From the NCBI GenBank assembly GCA_018806985.1, contig JADANN010000458.1, positions 1,178,001-1,242,000 of the forward strand: DNA of 64,000 bases, given 5' to 3'. The DNA comes from Angiostrongylus vasorum (taxonomy: Eukaryota > Nematoda > Chromadorea > Rhabditida > Metastrongylidae). This document shows positions 34,001 through 46,625 of the stretch, piece after piece; position 1 is the stretch's first letter, and every line of letters starts with the position of its first letter. Under the pieces are notes generated by a model. That model ran no database searches and was not told the origin of the DNA. It worked only from the letters and a program-made list of their open reading frames with translations. The position numbers and the translations under genes were made by a program.

Positions 34001-36422
34001 CAATCGTATATGGCGCCTTCAATGAGGGCTTCTTTCTGACTTTTTTTTTAAATTTTGGTGCAAAGAACCTGTTTACTACAATTCTTGTATAATCGATTGC
34101 TTATCCATCAGAGATGTTGTAGCAGGTGGCACCGTGGAAAAAGCTCTATGCCGCACTAAGAAGCATACGAAAAGCTTTTTTCTTCGAGTTCATCTATCAA
34201 TAACCTGGCCGCTAATTTACCATTATTTCATTGTAATCATTGTAACTAAGCAGAGTTATCGGGGATGGCGAGGGCGCGTGGCGCAGTGGACGGAGGCGCC
34301 CTGCAATACACATGGTATCGATCCCCGCGCCCCTGGCCCACCAAGCCTTCCATCCCTCCGGAGGCCGACAGATAGATGGGTACCAGACCTGTCTAGGAGG
34401 ATAGCAGCACTCGCTCGATACATCGGTAGGCAACCGCGGGTCATTGTGAAGGCGAGATAACCATTCAGTCACCTCCAAACAATGCTCAATGAAGTCGAGT
34501 GCACGGCGCATCCTTAAGGGATTGATCAACGCCGACAGCTTTATCCCCTTTTTACCCTTTTATCGTATGGCATGTTACAGAACACTTCCAAATGCTGACA
34601 GCGATGTGTTTGTATGATGGACCATAGTAACACATTGCAAATTTTGACATATATACCACTCTACTCACCGAACGATAGAGCAAGGTCTTTTCCACAATCA
34701 CGCCGTGTTCACAACCGTTAAAGCTCTCCAGTAATTGAAAAATAACCGCACATTATTAAAAAACCTAAGTTCGTAATGGGAAAAATAGAAACGGATGGAC
34801 AGGAAAGATTTCATTTGGAACGACATCATAATGCTTGATAATGTTTTTCATGTTTGCGAATGCGCCTCTGCAATACGAATTTCGTTAGAGATTCCGAGCC
34901 AGAAGGACCCTTCGCGAGGAAATATCTAGTCTCACATGGCAAAGCTTCTCCAGTACCTGTCGACTTCGTAGCAATTTTTCACTAGACTTCTTGTATTCAG
35001 TCAATCGTATATCCACAAAAAGATGTGCCTTGTACAAGAACAGCTGTTTTGTACATTTAATAGAATGCAAAGAAAAAAAACCGTTCCTCCAACAACTGTC
35101 AGTCTCGCTGAGTTCTACGATGAGATCACTGATGAGAGAACTACGGATGTTTCTGCTATACTTGAACATAAAAACTCGATATAAAACTTTATCTCCATTA
35201 AACAATGTAAACAATGAAGTGGTAAATTACTCATCAGGGTCTAAAAAACACCACTGCATTGTGAAAAAGCGCTAGCCATCCAAAGAGCGCGCTACTCATA
35301 AAATTGTACTCTTTGGACACGTTACAGATTACCAACTCCTATTTTCACCTCTTATTAGCCATGTAAAATCTGTGCTCAGAAACATATTTTATAGTTTTCA
35401 CCATTTGCAAGATTTTTTTTGTGCACTAGAACTGCTATTTCTAAAGTTCTAACACACAAATTACAGTCACTAAATTCCGCAGGGTGAAAAGCAAAGAGTG
35501 AAAAAAGAATTTTACAGCAAAAAACCACAAAATAGAGTGGTCAACTTTAAAGGCATAAGGGTTCAGTAGAACTAACACAGCGTGGCGAAAAATTGAAGCT
35601 TTGGTGCTAAAGCTAAAAAAAGGGCTCCGGTACTGATCTATTCCTGAGGGATGCACCATGCATTCGACTTCATTAAGCATCGTTGAAGGTGACTGAATGC
35701 ATATCTGGCCTTTATAATGGCTCGCTGAGGCCTGCCGATGTACCGAACCAGCGCTGGTACCCTTCCAGATAAGTCTAGTACCATTTTGCCGATCCCGGAT
35801 GGAGGGATGGCTTGGTGGGCTTGGGGCGCTGGGATCGATTACATGTGTATTGCAGAGCTCCTCCGATCACTGCTCTACACGCGCCCCTTTTTGGTGCTAA
35901 GTGCTATAGGGCCAAAATGTAAAGTCGCGAATATGCTGAAACCGTTTACATGAATACGACAATGTGGAATAACAAGGCCACACAAAATTGGAACGCTTCA
36001 AATTTTCTTCCTTCATTCAACAATTCACACAGCAATTAGGTATAACATTTTCATTACAGAAAACTACACAACTTTGTTTTTCAAAATGTCACTAGCTTGA
36101 ATATGAAACTGAATTGGCTTCATCATCAAAAAAGCGTAAGTGGCTACGATTCTCCACTAAGGAAATAACCTGCATACCACGAAGTATGCGGGTTCTCGAA
36201 GAACTCTCCTAAGTGGTAGAATATTTAGCTCTCATAAAAAAAATTACTCCACAATAAAGGGAGAGGATAAAAAATGCTTCATTCTGCAGTAAATGTTCAA
36301 AAAAAAGAATGAAAACAAGGAAAATCTACCATCAATGAACTAACCACGTCTTACGACGACTTTTATAAGCCGCAGTTTAGCCTGCTTGGCAAGCTTGAAA
36401 GCGTTTTTCAGGGCATCATTGG
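31099..36422 (-). CDS. twf-2: Twinfilin (ADF-homology actin-binding protein), first and one internal exon not found
   Basis: Cytoplasmic actin-monomer-binding protein with two ADF-H domains. Exons: 36355-36422 (ANDALKNAFKLAKQAKLRL), a poorly bounded exon ending at 34679 (...RPCSIV), 33659-33691 (33 nt), 32951-33071 (FADDRAPIKEKMLLAA), 32802-32877, 32537-32682 (AGPQHMKGVAFPLDRNA), 32321-32471, 31353-31474 (SSGSSIKERMLYSSCK), 31099-31239 (stop at 31099). The last seven exons join in frame. KEKMLLAAT and KERMLYSSC are the conserved ADF-H helices of the first and second repeats. The tail RPALPRGAGARRITKI matches the short basic twinfilin C-terminus. About 40-50 residues between 36355 and 34679, and the N-terminal exon, are missing from my model. 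The frame needed for the exon ending at 34679 meets a TGA at 34708-34710. A SINE sits in the 33072-33658 intron. The symbol follows the C. elegans name. Confidence 0.88.
33270..33534 (-). repeat. tRNA-derived SINE in a twinfilin intron
   Basis: GGTCTCGGCGTTGATCAATC at the left; ATCGATCC and CACTGCGCCACACG at the right. Confidence 0.88.
34270..34562 (+). repeat. tRNA-derived SINE, full length
   Basis: GGGCGCGTGGCGCAGTGG (A-box), ATCGATCCCCGCGCC (B-box), tail AGCTTTATCCCCTTTTTACC. One of the cleanest copies, upstream of a twinfilin exon. Confidence 0.92.
35612..35885 (-). repeat. tRNA-derived SINE
   Basis: Left body CTGAGGGATGCACCATGC; right head CACTGCTCTACACGCGCCCC. Confidence 0.88.
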
Positions 36423-36504
36423 CTGAAACAAACAAGTAAAAAAAAATCAGGAGAAGCATATTTTCAGCGCTACTTAAGAGCCATAAGCTACAAGCTACAA
36501 GGAA

Positions 36505-36670
36505 ATACGAACTCTATGGTGCCGAGATATTTGCAAAACTTACCACGTACCCCCTGCGACTGCCCTTTCCCGGGGCTCGGCCGTGGCCCACTGCACTACT
36601 TAAGTCCTTGTTTTGCTTTTCTCTCGACCATTTTAGCACCATAGTGGTAGTACTTCACATCATACTCTTT
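36505..36670 (+). repeat. MITE-like copy, diverged
   Basis: GAGATATTTGCAAAACTTAC near the left and TAGCACCATAGTGGTAGTAC at the right, the inverted family end. Confidence 0.65.
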
Positions 36671-36759
36671 CATCAAAGAATGATAAGCAATAAATAGGAA
36701 GTTAGACACTCAAGGAAATACCCTATCGAACAAATGCTTTATGTCGAGCTCTTAGTAAT

Positions 36760-37850
36760 GCACAAAGTAACCACTTCTAACACGGATGGAGGTTTAGTGA
36801 GCTATGCAGTCTTCCTGCTAATCTCTATCAGACCTCAAGCTTCAATTAGTAAGTAAAATAAAGCAAATTCACAAGTTCTGTTCCTTTTTCATCGTTGAGA
36901 AACGCAGTCAAGAATCTAGCATTCGAATTCAGCAACAGATGGTGATCTAATACAGAAACTCTTTTCCAAGACAAATAGTCAATCTAGACGATGGACCACA
37001 CAGAAACATCCAGTAAAGAATCCAAATAGGCCCATTTTTTCGTAGTCAGCCGCTTACAGTAGAAATCACGATGAAACAGCTCCAGTTCCACAACAGGTGA
37101 GGGGCTCGTCTGGCTTCCGTAGGGGCAAATAACATGTGGAAAAATCGCAATCTCAATGAATCATTTCAAACAGATTCTTCACATGGCAAACAACGTTATA
37201 ATTCTTCCATTTCTAGGTCCGAGGACCTAAAGTGCCAGAGATAAATTACGCCCAACAAAGCATAAGTGAAGTCAACCTCCTCCCAGACAAGTGCTGCCTG
37301 TCCCTAATACATCCGCAACGATGATGGCCGCTCGACAACTGACGAGACGTTCTTGATAACTAGCTGAGAAGTTAGTGGTTCAATGAACAGATTTGTCTCT
37401 ATCGCTCCAGTTTTTGATGGCTTCCGTGAAATATCCTTGAAAAAAAAGCTCCTTGGACCTTTGCCAAACAAAAACACGTTTTTTAACTCTACATAGATGA
37501 CATTCTGACCTCAAGGGACACATATGATGGTTTTTTCCGCTTCCGAATAGAAGCCTCAACAAAAAAAAAAGAAAGAAACGAGAACCATTGTGTGCGTCAC
37601 GGAAAACTTTCGTCTGGGTAGATTAAGCAGACATGTTTCTGATAGGCAAAGATCTACGAGTTCTTTTGGTTTCCAAACGAATCGATAGGTCCCTTTAGGT
37701 AGGCTTTGGTGGTTTATTGGCCATCATCGTAGCACCACATGCATTTGTGAGTTAAACACCTGTGCCAGTGATGTCTTGAGTCGCAAAGTGGATTCGAACC
37801 ACAAGATCAATACATGAACAGATCCATTAATCCTCAACACTACAAAGATA
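36760..37850. other. Gene-free stretch upstream of the twinfilin exons
   Basis: The missing first twinfilin exon should lie here or further right; I could not recognise it. Confidence 0.3.
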
Positions 37851-37857
37851 ACGAATA

Positions 37858-37945
37858 GAGGATAACGCACTCGGAGGTGATCAACCCCCTTTACGATGCG
37901 CCATATACTCGACTCCACTGAGGATCGTAGAGGTGACTGAATTCA
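37858..37945 (-). repeat. tRNA-derived SINE remnant
   Basis: Only the 3' body (GGATAACGCACTCGGAGG to AGAGGTGACTGAAT) remains. Confidence 0.55.
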
Positions 37946-38014
37946 CTACCGCTTAAACAACGACCAGGGTATTAAATTACTCAGTCATGACAGCATCACT
38001 AACCACTGTTTCTT

Positions 38015-38400
38015 GATGAACAGACACGAGGTTGTCACTACACTATTTGTTAACACCAGCAAACGTTTCCGTGCACTTTGCTTTCTTCAGAGCCTGGAAA
38101 GGTCGGGTTGATTGCAACCTTGTCAGCCAAACATTTGTTAGAAGACTTGTAAGGAACAAAACACTAAGTTACTTCTAAACGATAAGTGTTTTTTAAAACA
38201 CGCTATTTCTCAGGTGAACGAGGCGTTCGTGCTAAGCTTTTTCCGATGACGTCATGGAAATGTTTGGCTGACCAGATTGTAACCAACTCGACCCTTCCAC
38301 GCTCTGAAGAAGGCAAATCCGCCGAAACGTCAGCCATTGTGAACAAATAGTGTAGTAACAAACTCGTGCCTGCTCATTGAAAAAGTGGTGACTTACTGAT
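38015..38400. mobile_element. PLE fragments as an inverted pair
   Basis: A minus copy (38015-38130; ends in GAACAGACACGAGGTTGTC) faces a plus copy (38140-38400) that includes GAAGACTTGTAAGGAACAAA and the motif at 38299. Confidence 0.65.
38299..38334 (+). ncRNA. Hammerhead-ribozyme-like motif
   Basis: CGCT, CTGAAGA, A, GGC / GCC stem, GAAA, CGTC, AGCC. Inner three pairs of stem I are intact, outer one is C-C. Self-complementary ACGT present. Confidence 0.5.
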
Positions 38401-38919
38401 CAATGCCGAGGTTAACATATACCCCGCATGTAGGTCCAAAATATATGTAAGATCAAGTATTAATATTCAGACGAAGTACCACTTAAACAGATCGAAGCGA
38501 TCATTTAAGTTTGAAATGGAGCTGTACTAAAGCAATAGCATTCTAATCTCTGCTTCGCCGGATTAACTCCCACTTCCCGTAGAGAATTGTATGTGTACAA
38601 GCCCAGGCATATTTCTCTTTACGTGGATTGTATTCGACGGATTGATAGACCAAAAAAGCTCGTCAGCTTGAATTAGCCATGTGCACGCTTAACCCACACC
38701 GTAGACGGTTTACCCATGAGTACTGCTCGCCAAAAACTGTTGGGAAACACCCTCATACGAAGAGTATGGTGCTTTAAAATCTTTTGTGCAGTTCTCGCGC
38801 GCAACAAGGACGAACACGCTGGGCTCACTCGATGACTAATTAAAGCAGAGGTAGTACTTGAAAAAAATATCAAAGCTGATATCAGGAAATTGATTGGTTC
38901 TACAAGCATAAGTAAAAGC

Positions 38920-39200
38920 TCGCGTGTAGTGCAGTGTTCAAAGGCGCCCTGCAATACTCACGGGATCGATCCCCCGCGCCCAAGGCTCACCAAGCTTTCC
39001 ATCCTTCCGGGGTCACCAAATTGCTACCAGGCTTGTCTGGAAGGATAGCAGCACTGGCTCCGTAGATCGGTAGGCCACTGCGAGTCATTACATTGTACAG
39101 GCCAGATATGCATTCAATCACCTCCAACGATGCTCAATGAAGTCGAATACATGGCGCATCCTCGCAGGGATTGATCAATGTCGAGAGCTTTATTCTTCTA
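38920..39200 (+). repeat. tRNA-derived SINE, full length
   Basis: CTCGCGTGTAGTGCAGTG head, GGGATCGATCCCCCGCGCC B-box, tail GAGAGCTTTATTC. Confidence 0.9.
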
Positions 39201-39719
39201 CTGTACAAGTTTAAGGGTACATTGCTAGAACAGACCATTCCAAACCCTCGAAATGTTCTGCATCAATATTAGGGTGTTATGAAAAAACCAGTTTTTTGTT
39301 CGAAAACCGTTTAATCGAGGGTCAAACAGATGTATTTCTTGCACAGCCGAGACAAAACATCAGCATATCGAATATTTGTATGAATAGCACAGAGAAAGCT
39401 TGTACACACTGTGTCCTCGTAGAACAATCAATAATTATGCATATTGCAACCGTCAATTAAGAAAGCAGGTGAGAAATGCGGACAAGTACGACCAAAGGTA
39501 TGTCGCCTGTCACAGCGCATAACACTACGGAATAAATGTAAGCGCTAAAAATATGCGGAAATTTAGAAGAATTCAAGAAGACCGTGAAATACGAACACAA
39601 AGGAGATCGTGGGTCCTTGAAGCAACGAGAGGAAGATAAAAGAAATAACTGAAAACAGAAGCGAACGAAGTTCTGTGGTAGCCAGTAATTCTTGAAACAA
39701 ACCTCTTATGCCCGTCTGA

Positions 39720-39950
39720 CACGCCATAGGCCCTGGGACAGCGCAGTGTGGCGGCTGCGGCGGCGGCGGCCGCCCGCCCACCGCCTGGGTCGCCCGCATA
39801 GCGGCTGCTCATCCCCGAACGGGCGGTCGATGTCTTCCGCGACCGGCCCCGGAATCCCCTGCCACCTGGCGCCTGTCGCGTGCCCAAACTCTGGGCAGGG
39901 ACCGCGAGTCGGCGGCGGTGGCTTCGCGAGTCAGTGGACGTTCCGACATT
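39720..39950. other. GC-rich island with polyalanine-coding potential
   Basis: About 230 bp of very high GC and CpG in an AT-rich setting. On minus a frame encodes a run of seven or eight Ala between Gly/Arg-rich sequence; frames on plus are also open. It could be a first exon or a CpG-like promoter. No family recognised. Confidence 0.3.
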
Positions 39951-39959
39951 TGCAGTGGA

Positions 39960-42560
39960 ATGAACCTTCGAAAATGTTCGAAACGCATATGTTGTTTACA
40001 CACGTACACATCCGTATGATTACACTAGCCAAGCCCATTGTTATTGTGGAGCGTTTCCACGGACTGCAGATGGCCGATAATGAAATAATCAGCTACGCGT
40101 AGTCAGTCCGCTTCCAACAGCAATTAAGGCTGTCGCCTTATCCTTGCAGGGAGTTTCATCTAATGATGGGATTGTGGTCTTGCAGCATTTAAAGGTAACG
40201 TATATAGGGCCAGATTCAGCCTATAGTTGTCCCTAACTTCTACTTTTTTTCCATTTCAAATTCAAACTCTAAAATGCGCCGTGTTTCATGTTTCTCGTGT
40301 TCGGGATGATTTATCGCACACAATACATTCCATTAATGGCCTAGGAAAACTTGGACAGGATGCTGCGCCCGAGGTGCTATAGTCGTCAGACTCGTACGAT
40401 TTCACCAAATCAGGAAAGCTTTCATTTCGATAGCATCTGAACATCACATAGAAAGATCTGCAAAGTAGGGCGTGCTAGAAATTTTGTTTATTCACCACAC
40501 ACTTCGAGGAATGCGAGAAGTCGTTTATGTGCGTAACTGATCACATGAGACAGTTCTTAGAGTCGGCTAAGTAGAGTCAGGCTAAGCTTTTTGCAGAGCA
40601 CATGGTGTGAAAACGGTAGACGTCACGGCCGGAACAACTGATGGAGAATTCTGTTTTCTACCCCCGCAAAGCCCCCTATCACATTTCCATCAGGACATTT
40701 CGGCATGTTCTACACCCACAAGAACATTTTTAGACATTTTTTCTGCATAAATTATAACCAGATGCATACGTGTAACAAAGTTTCGTTACTTGCTGCAGGC
40801 TTTCATGAATGTTGAAGGAAAGAGTACTTTTTTTTCATAAAAAAACACTGCTGAGGAGCTCATACGGTCACTGAAGGATTGGAGATAGGACCGGGTGGAA
40901 ACAAGCAAGTGCAACAAAGGAGTTAAACCTATTCAGAATAAGTAGACGTGCTGACTGCAAAGGGATGGGGGTGGTGGAGTGGTAAGAGATCATCAATTCG
41001 ACGATGCCAGTAATAGATGATATAAGAGCTGTTAGAAACGATGATTATCTTCTTCGAAAAAAAGAAGAAACTATAGTGGACAGGAAGAACCACCCTTCGT
41101 TGGCAATCAGTCAATATTGTAACGATTGTATTAAATGACGAGCATTCTGTTCTGTGAGCCGATTCCGATGTCCAACAGGCTTTTGTGGGCAGTCGATGTA
41201 ACACATTTTTCTGTGGAAGTACTAAACTACGATCTTGATTAAATGGTGTCTCACTGGTTTCGTTTCTTCTTCAACACCTCTTTGTTCCTCGAAGTCTCAC
41301 TCAGAATTTTTTTTCATCAACGGCGTTACCCTGCGAATCTATGAGCCATTTTCTCGATTGGATCACATCTGGCCGCCTCTGCGAATGCTGCTTGAACGAC
41401 TGACTTACGATGAGAAACAGCGTTTCTACAGCTGTTACAACATCACCAAGAAAGCAGGAAGCATCAGTTGCAGTTTTTTTTCAAAAAGTAGAAAATTAGA
41501 GAGTGTACTTTTGTTCGAATGAAAAACGTGACAAAAAGCTTGTACGCGAATAATTTGCACTCGACTAAGATTTCTGGTCCCGAATACTGCGGAGATACTC
41601 ATTTTTTGCAGTAACCTCATTCGGCGGTATTCCTTCATACAGGGCTAGTGTTGATACCGATTGTCCGTTGATAATCATTTCTCTCCGGACAGTCCATCCT
41701 GCCGCAGTCGGTGTCATTATCAGCTACCGCATGGCTTAATAGTGTTCCAAAAATCGACTTTCTTTTCGGACTGAAGAACAGGTGTGGACAGTCACTCAGA
41801 TCAATCCCATCCTGACGAAGGCGAACGAGCCAAAATGTTTTCCAAACGAAGTTTCTTTTTTAAATGAGCCTTGTGTCAGATTATCAATGACGAAAATACA
41901 TGTTGGTGGTCATACATGGATTGAACGAAAGTCGGTTTTCGAAATACTATGGAGGTCTCTGTCAACCAGGTTTCGTTAAATTCCTTATTCGAATCTGCAG
42001 TTCACAGATGGATAAGTATGATTTTCATTCAACTGATAGGTGCACCATAAGAATACAATTTAACGAACACTCTAGCAACAAATTGGAGCTACAGATAAAA
42101 TATAAGATGATAGATTTCTGAATAAATGTGTGGATAACGGATTTTGAAAGATACCCGTAGAGCAACTAGAAGAATGCCGGAACTACAGACGATGTACTGG
42201 CTATTCGTATTTGGCTTATTGCATAGATCCAAAGAGTTATGCTAGTCAAGGACTGTATTGTCTTAGCGCAGTTAAAACCCACAACCGCACGTAGTTTCTG
42301 GTAAGCACTCGAATATCCAAACCCGGCCAATAAAGTGGTATCGTTCAAGAATCGCCATGAGGTAAAAGAATCGTGTTGAGGGCTGAAACGTTCAGAATAT
42401 AGACTTCAATTTTTGCGAACTATGGCCGCGAAAATGCTTGGATTCTTTGAGCAATACGGAATGGATGCAGTTGACCGTATTTGAGAGCACATTTGAAGCG
42501 ATGAAGGTGAGAGGCTACGAGGATGTTAGGGCAATTTGTGTAGTTGTAGTCAGCTGTATT
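39960..42560. other. Mostly unassigned stretch
   Basis: Plus-strand open frames 41235-41522 (LERLTYDEKQRFYSCYN) and 41782-42121 look protein-like, but lack recognisable domains or matching splice sites. The 41580-41740 part matches the PLE-related repeat at 15060-15220. Confidence 0.3.
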
Positions 42561-42564
42561 TTAC

Positions 42565-42952
42565 AATAACAAAGGTGCTTCAGCCAATCCTCAACACAAT
42601 ATCCTTTGTTGCCAAATCGATCAAGTCGTTCTATTTCCGTAGAAGCGATTTCGAATCCACGTTTCCCTAGCCGGACAATTCCCTAAAAAGAGATTTCTTG
42701 AGAGGAAAAAGAGCTACGTACTCTGCTCCATCAAACATCTCTACATGAAAGGATTGAATAAATACTTCAAAAGAATTTTCGCTGAGTGATACACAACCTA
42801 AAAAATAGGTTTCTTTTTTTGTTATAAGCGGTTTTTATTCCACATGCATTTCTGCAGACCTTGAATTCGCCATCAGATGGTGGCCGAGCTTTCACGGAGA
42901 TCTCATAGGTTTTGCTAATTTCTTCGGGAACGTACGCGGAAATCGATAGTGT
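42565..42952 (-). CDS. Candidate exons with DEG/ENaC-like extracellular stretch
   Basis: Two open exon-like blocks read well on this strand: 42860-42952 (SAYVPEEISKTYEISVKA, flanked by TTTCAG and a GTCTGC donor) and 42565-42682 (GIVRLGKRGFEIASTEIE, followed by RLDRFGNKGYCVEDW). The second resembles the DEG/ENaC channel segment G-x-L-x-(P)G-x-I-x-T-x-I-x-RL-x-GxC. Between them a block ending at 42722 (SFEVFIQSFHVEMFDG) fits the same idea, but its splice phases do not match its neighbours. No transmembrane exon or Cys-rich core was found nearby. It could be a remnant, or a gene whose other exons I cannot see. Confidence 0.3.
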
Positions 42953-42980
42953 CTGAAACTACTTCTCAACGGTTATTCGA

Positions 42981-43014
42981 AATATTAATATATAATATAT
43001 AATAATATATTAAT
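42981..43014. repeat. AT-only low-complexity palindromic tract
   Basis: AATATTAATATATAATATAT followed by AATAATATATTAATT. Confidence 0.8.
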
Positions 43015-43474
43015 TCCGTATTTTGAGTAGGTTTGTTAATTCATATGAAAGGGTGAGAAACTGCTGAAATTGATATCTCTCTAAAAATCGTTTAGGCAAC
43101 GTTCTCATATTTCTCTTAACGCTTTTGGCAGTGCTGATGGCGCTCATCGGTCCCCGATTGTTAAATTCCAATGTGTTCCTCTCGTGAATACATAATGTAG
43201 CGTAGAACGATCAATCGCTTTGAAAACGTCGTTCTCTTTGTGAATGAATAACAAATCGCTTCGAACATTTCTAGAACAACTGGCGCTTAGTCATGTTTAC
43301 TACCCATGTTTTCTTGCGGCCAGCTGTTTGGAAAAAGTGCAGAGGCAGATGTCACTAAAACTACAGCGAGTGGAACAGGAAGGAGCTCAGAAGGCAAAAA
43401 AAATTGAAGTGTTCATATTATTGTGCAGTGCATTGTTTATATCATCTGACTTTTCCTAAATCATTAATGAAGAA

Positions 43475-43755
43475 TGGAGGGATGAAGCGTTCTGCGTCGA
43501 TCAATTCGTGAGGGATGCACCATGAATTAGACTTCAATAAGCATTGTTAGGGGGCGGCTGAGTACATATCTAGCCTATATACTAACATGCGGGTGCCCAC
43601 AGATGTATCAAAACACTGGTGCCACCCTCTCAGAAAAGTCTGCTATCAATCTGCTGACTCCAAATAGATGGAGAGGTTGGTTGGGTTTGAAGCATGGGAT
43701 CGAACCAGCGATCGATCCACTCTATTGCGAGGCATCTCTAATCACTGCATTATAT
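43475..43755 (-). repeat. tRNA-derived SINE, strongly diverged
   Basis: Recognisable GATCAATTCGTGAGGGATGC and GCATTGTTAGGGGGCGGCTG. The head is degraded. Confidence 0.65.
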
Positions 43756-43929
43756 GAGATGTTGAAACAACAGAGTTTGAAAAGAATCATTAATAACATC
43801 TGCTGTCACCGTAAGTGGCAGTAAACTTCCACATGTGATACGTTATCACATTGCTGCGCATGACGGCGCAACCAATGCATCTGGTACGGTAGACATTGAC
43901 ACAGTAGCTATTCCTCAAATAGTTTCTAT

Positions 43930-44512
43930 TCTCTATAATAGCGCATGCTTCCTATATTAACTATTTACTTGTAATTATCTGAAATCTATCCATTCATGCT
44001 GTATAAGTCCCTGTACCGTTTACACATATACCTTCTCCAAAAGCCTTTGCACAAGCTATTCCATCTCTTTCACATGAACTTCTTGTGTAGGCCTTTGTGT
44101 AGCTTTTCAGATGAACTTTTCGCACTGGCAGTTGCGCCCTTTCAGGTATACTTTCTGTATAAGCTATTGTATAAACTCTAAGAACATTTTGTTCAAGCAG
44201 CTCTATCAGATTTTGCTAGATGAGAAACTCTTAGGACCTCTCTCTGAACACTGTCTCTAGTTCCCTCCATAAAAGCCTCACTCATTACAGAAGGTAGTTA
44301 GTAGCCCTATCCCAGAGTGTGTGAGTCCCTGTGTTCCCAGTGCCTCAGCATCCCGCATCCCAGTGCTCCCGTTTTCACTCAACTGCTTCGCTCGTATCCG
44401 CCCCCTAACTGGGTGGCATGGCATCGTATTGTCATTATTGCATTATTATTATTGCCATGAACTGTTATAACCCAAACTCGAGGTTGCTCACGGTAGTTAC
44501 CAAAAAAGTGGC
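43930..44512 (+). repeat. LTR-like repeat, copy
   Basis: Shares CTTTCTGTATAAGCTATTGT, GCAGCTCTATCAGATTTTGC, and the tail CTGTTATAACCCAAACTCGA with GTGGCAAACTC with 61330-62010. Confidence 0.7.
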
Positions 44513-46165
44513 AAACTCATACAAAGTCGAGCAATCCATCTATCTTTAGCGGGCAGAGGACAAATCCGACCAACTACTAATCTATATTTCACTGGCCAAA
44601 ATAGCACAATTGACATAAAAATGTGAAAGTCATTGCTGACATATAGCCATATGTAAAGAACCTCTTTGTACTGCAGTGTATGGCATAGCGACGTCACATC
44701 CTTATTGGCAAGTATTGAATTCACATGCTCGATTAGAAAACGTCCAGCGCCAACGGCTACAGGCAGTGAACTGAATAAAGCAGTAAAAAAATCGTGGCGT
44801 ACAACAACAAGTGGTTCTCTCCACAAGCACTCAGATATAATCACCGAAATTACATAGCCATCAAAACGAAAACAAGTTCTTCAGGTGGCTATACAGTGCA
44901 CATTGTTGTTTAGACGACCGAATACAAGTTTAAGCAAACGTAAGTACTTGTGTAAAATTTCGTTCCTTTAAGATCTGAACATTTGGCAAACTTAGTATGG
45001 AAAACATCTGCAGCATTGAGCAATCAGAAGCTGCCTTGTGGGGATGGGTCAGTAGAAATAGCAGAAAATCCTTGTGTAGATCGAAAAATGCGAAATAGAA
45101 ATATAAACGAAGTAGAGGAAAATGTTTACAAATATTTTAAAGGATATGAGATGATTTAAACCTAAACATTTCCAAAAAATAATTAGGGCAAACGTCCCCC
45201 AGCTCATGGTCGACTCTATCAATTAAAATAGAACACCAGTCTAAACCACGCCGAATTCGTCACAGACGTTTTGCACGGAAAATATTAGCCTAAAATTCCA
45301 GCTGATGTGAAATTCAAAAGATCTAAGCATTTTGGCTCGCATTCAATTATGAGAAAACGACGGAACCGTCCCTTATTAGAGCGCTCTGTATATCGTCGAA
45401 TTTCCTTGTGAACTTCTATTGCTTAACGCCATTCAGATGAAATTACTTCATACCGCATCTATGAGGAATACGGAAAGCCTTCACTTCAGTGGGTGTACAA
45501 CAGTGACGGCAAATGACAAAAAAACCTTGAGCTCTTTCACTCATGTCAACGTTACCAAAACCTTCATCTCGGAGGCTATCTTCACGAATATCTTGCTGTT
45601 GATTGCGTTCTACAACTCCCTAATTACTTCCATTTTTGTCACTACTTTGCTAGTTGAAGACTGTGAGAGAGGTGCTACAATGAGGAGCTGCATGCGCAGT
45701 AGCGGTCGTTAGTTCGTCGACAGGCTTAATATTATCTCATCTTATCGTCATATGTCACATTATCTCATCGCCTCAAGGTTTCCTTATGATGAGTGAATAT
45801 GCTATGATATGATAGCATACGAGATCCGACCCACTGACCACTGTAGAAGTCAAGATGACATTCACCATCCTAGCTCCGTGACAAATTGAAATTGTGACAA
45901 TAGAACTGAATAATACCCACAGACGTCGTGAACTTGACTATGTTAGATTTAGTTTAACTACCAGATTACTTCGAGGAAGTATCCAACAGTATGATCGACT
46001 GAACGTAGGCCTTCTACAACTAATAAGAAATCGATTCACCTGTCACCCGTATCACCTGTAGTCCCGTTGATCGTCGAGTGATTCGAGCGGGTGCCAACAA
46101 ATCTTTCGGCTTTTGCTTAGAAATTCCCAGAAGAGACTTTCTCTTAAACTTAGCACTTTTCAATG
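44513..46165. other. Gene-free stretch
   Basis: An open frame at 45419-45712 (+) has one hydrophobic segment but no family signature or splice context. Confidence 0.35.
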
Positions 46166-46169
46166 AGTG

Positions 46170-46625
46170 TGTGTTTTCTCGTTGAGCAGACACGAGGTTG
46201 TTAATAGCAAGATTTATTCAATCCTGGCTGAAGTTTTGGCGGTTTCACGTTCTTCAGAGGCCACTATTCTCCTCCCAAGATTGTTTTAGCAACGCAAAGG
46301 ACATATTTCCTACGCTGCTGTCTAAAATATCGAGTCATCCCAAACCTAATGAAACGAAGGTAACTACACTAACTATACAACCCAACAGACGACAACCACC
46401 AAGAACTGGAAATCCACATACGAGTACTTCGCGAGTGTCGACTATGCAGGCGGAACGAGTTGTTCGCTCAAATGAAGAAGTGCGCGTCGAAGGCAATGGA
46501 CTGCTTCAATATTTGGAGAATCACCACTGGAGGAAAACAATGGGCTCTGAAGAACGCAAAATCGCCAAAACTTCAGCAAGTACTGAACAAATCTTGTGAG
46601 TCTCGTGTTTGTTTGAGGGAAAAAC
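46170..46625. mobile_element. PLE-related unit with inverted ends
   Basis: The minus end (46175-46270; GAGCAGACACGAGGTTGTTA) and plus end (46543-46620; GGGCTCTGAAGAACGC and AACTTCAGCAAG) bracket about 270 bp. Confidence 0.6.

Noticed and set aside
34270..34345. Genuine tRNA gene at the A/B boxes
   Set aside because: No cloverleaf or acceptor stem is evident, and the same head recurs in about 20 copies joined to a SINE body.
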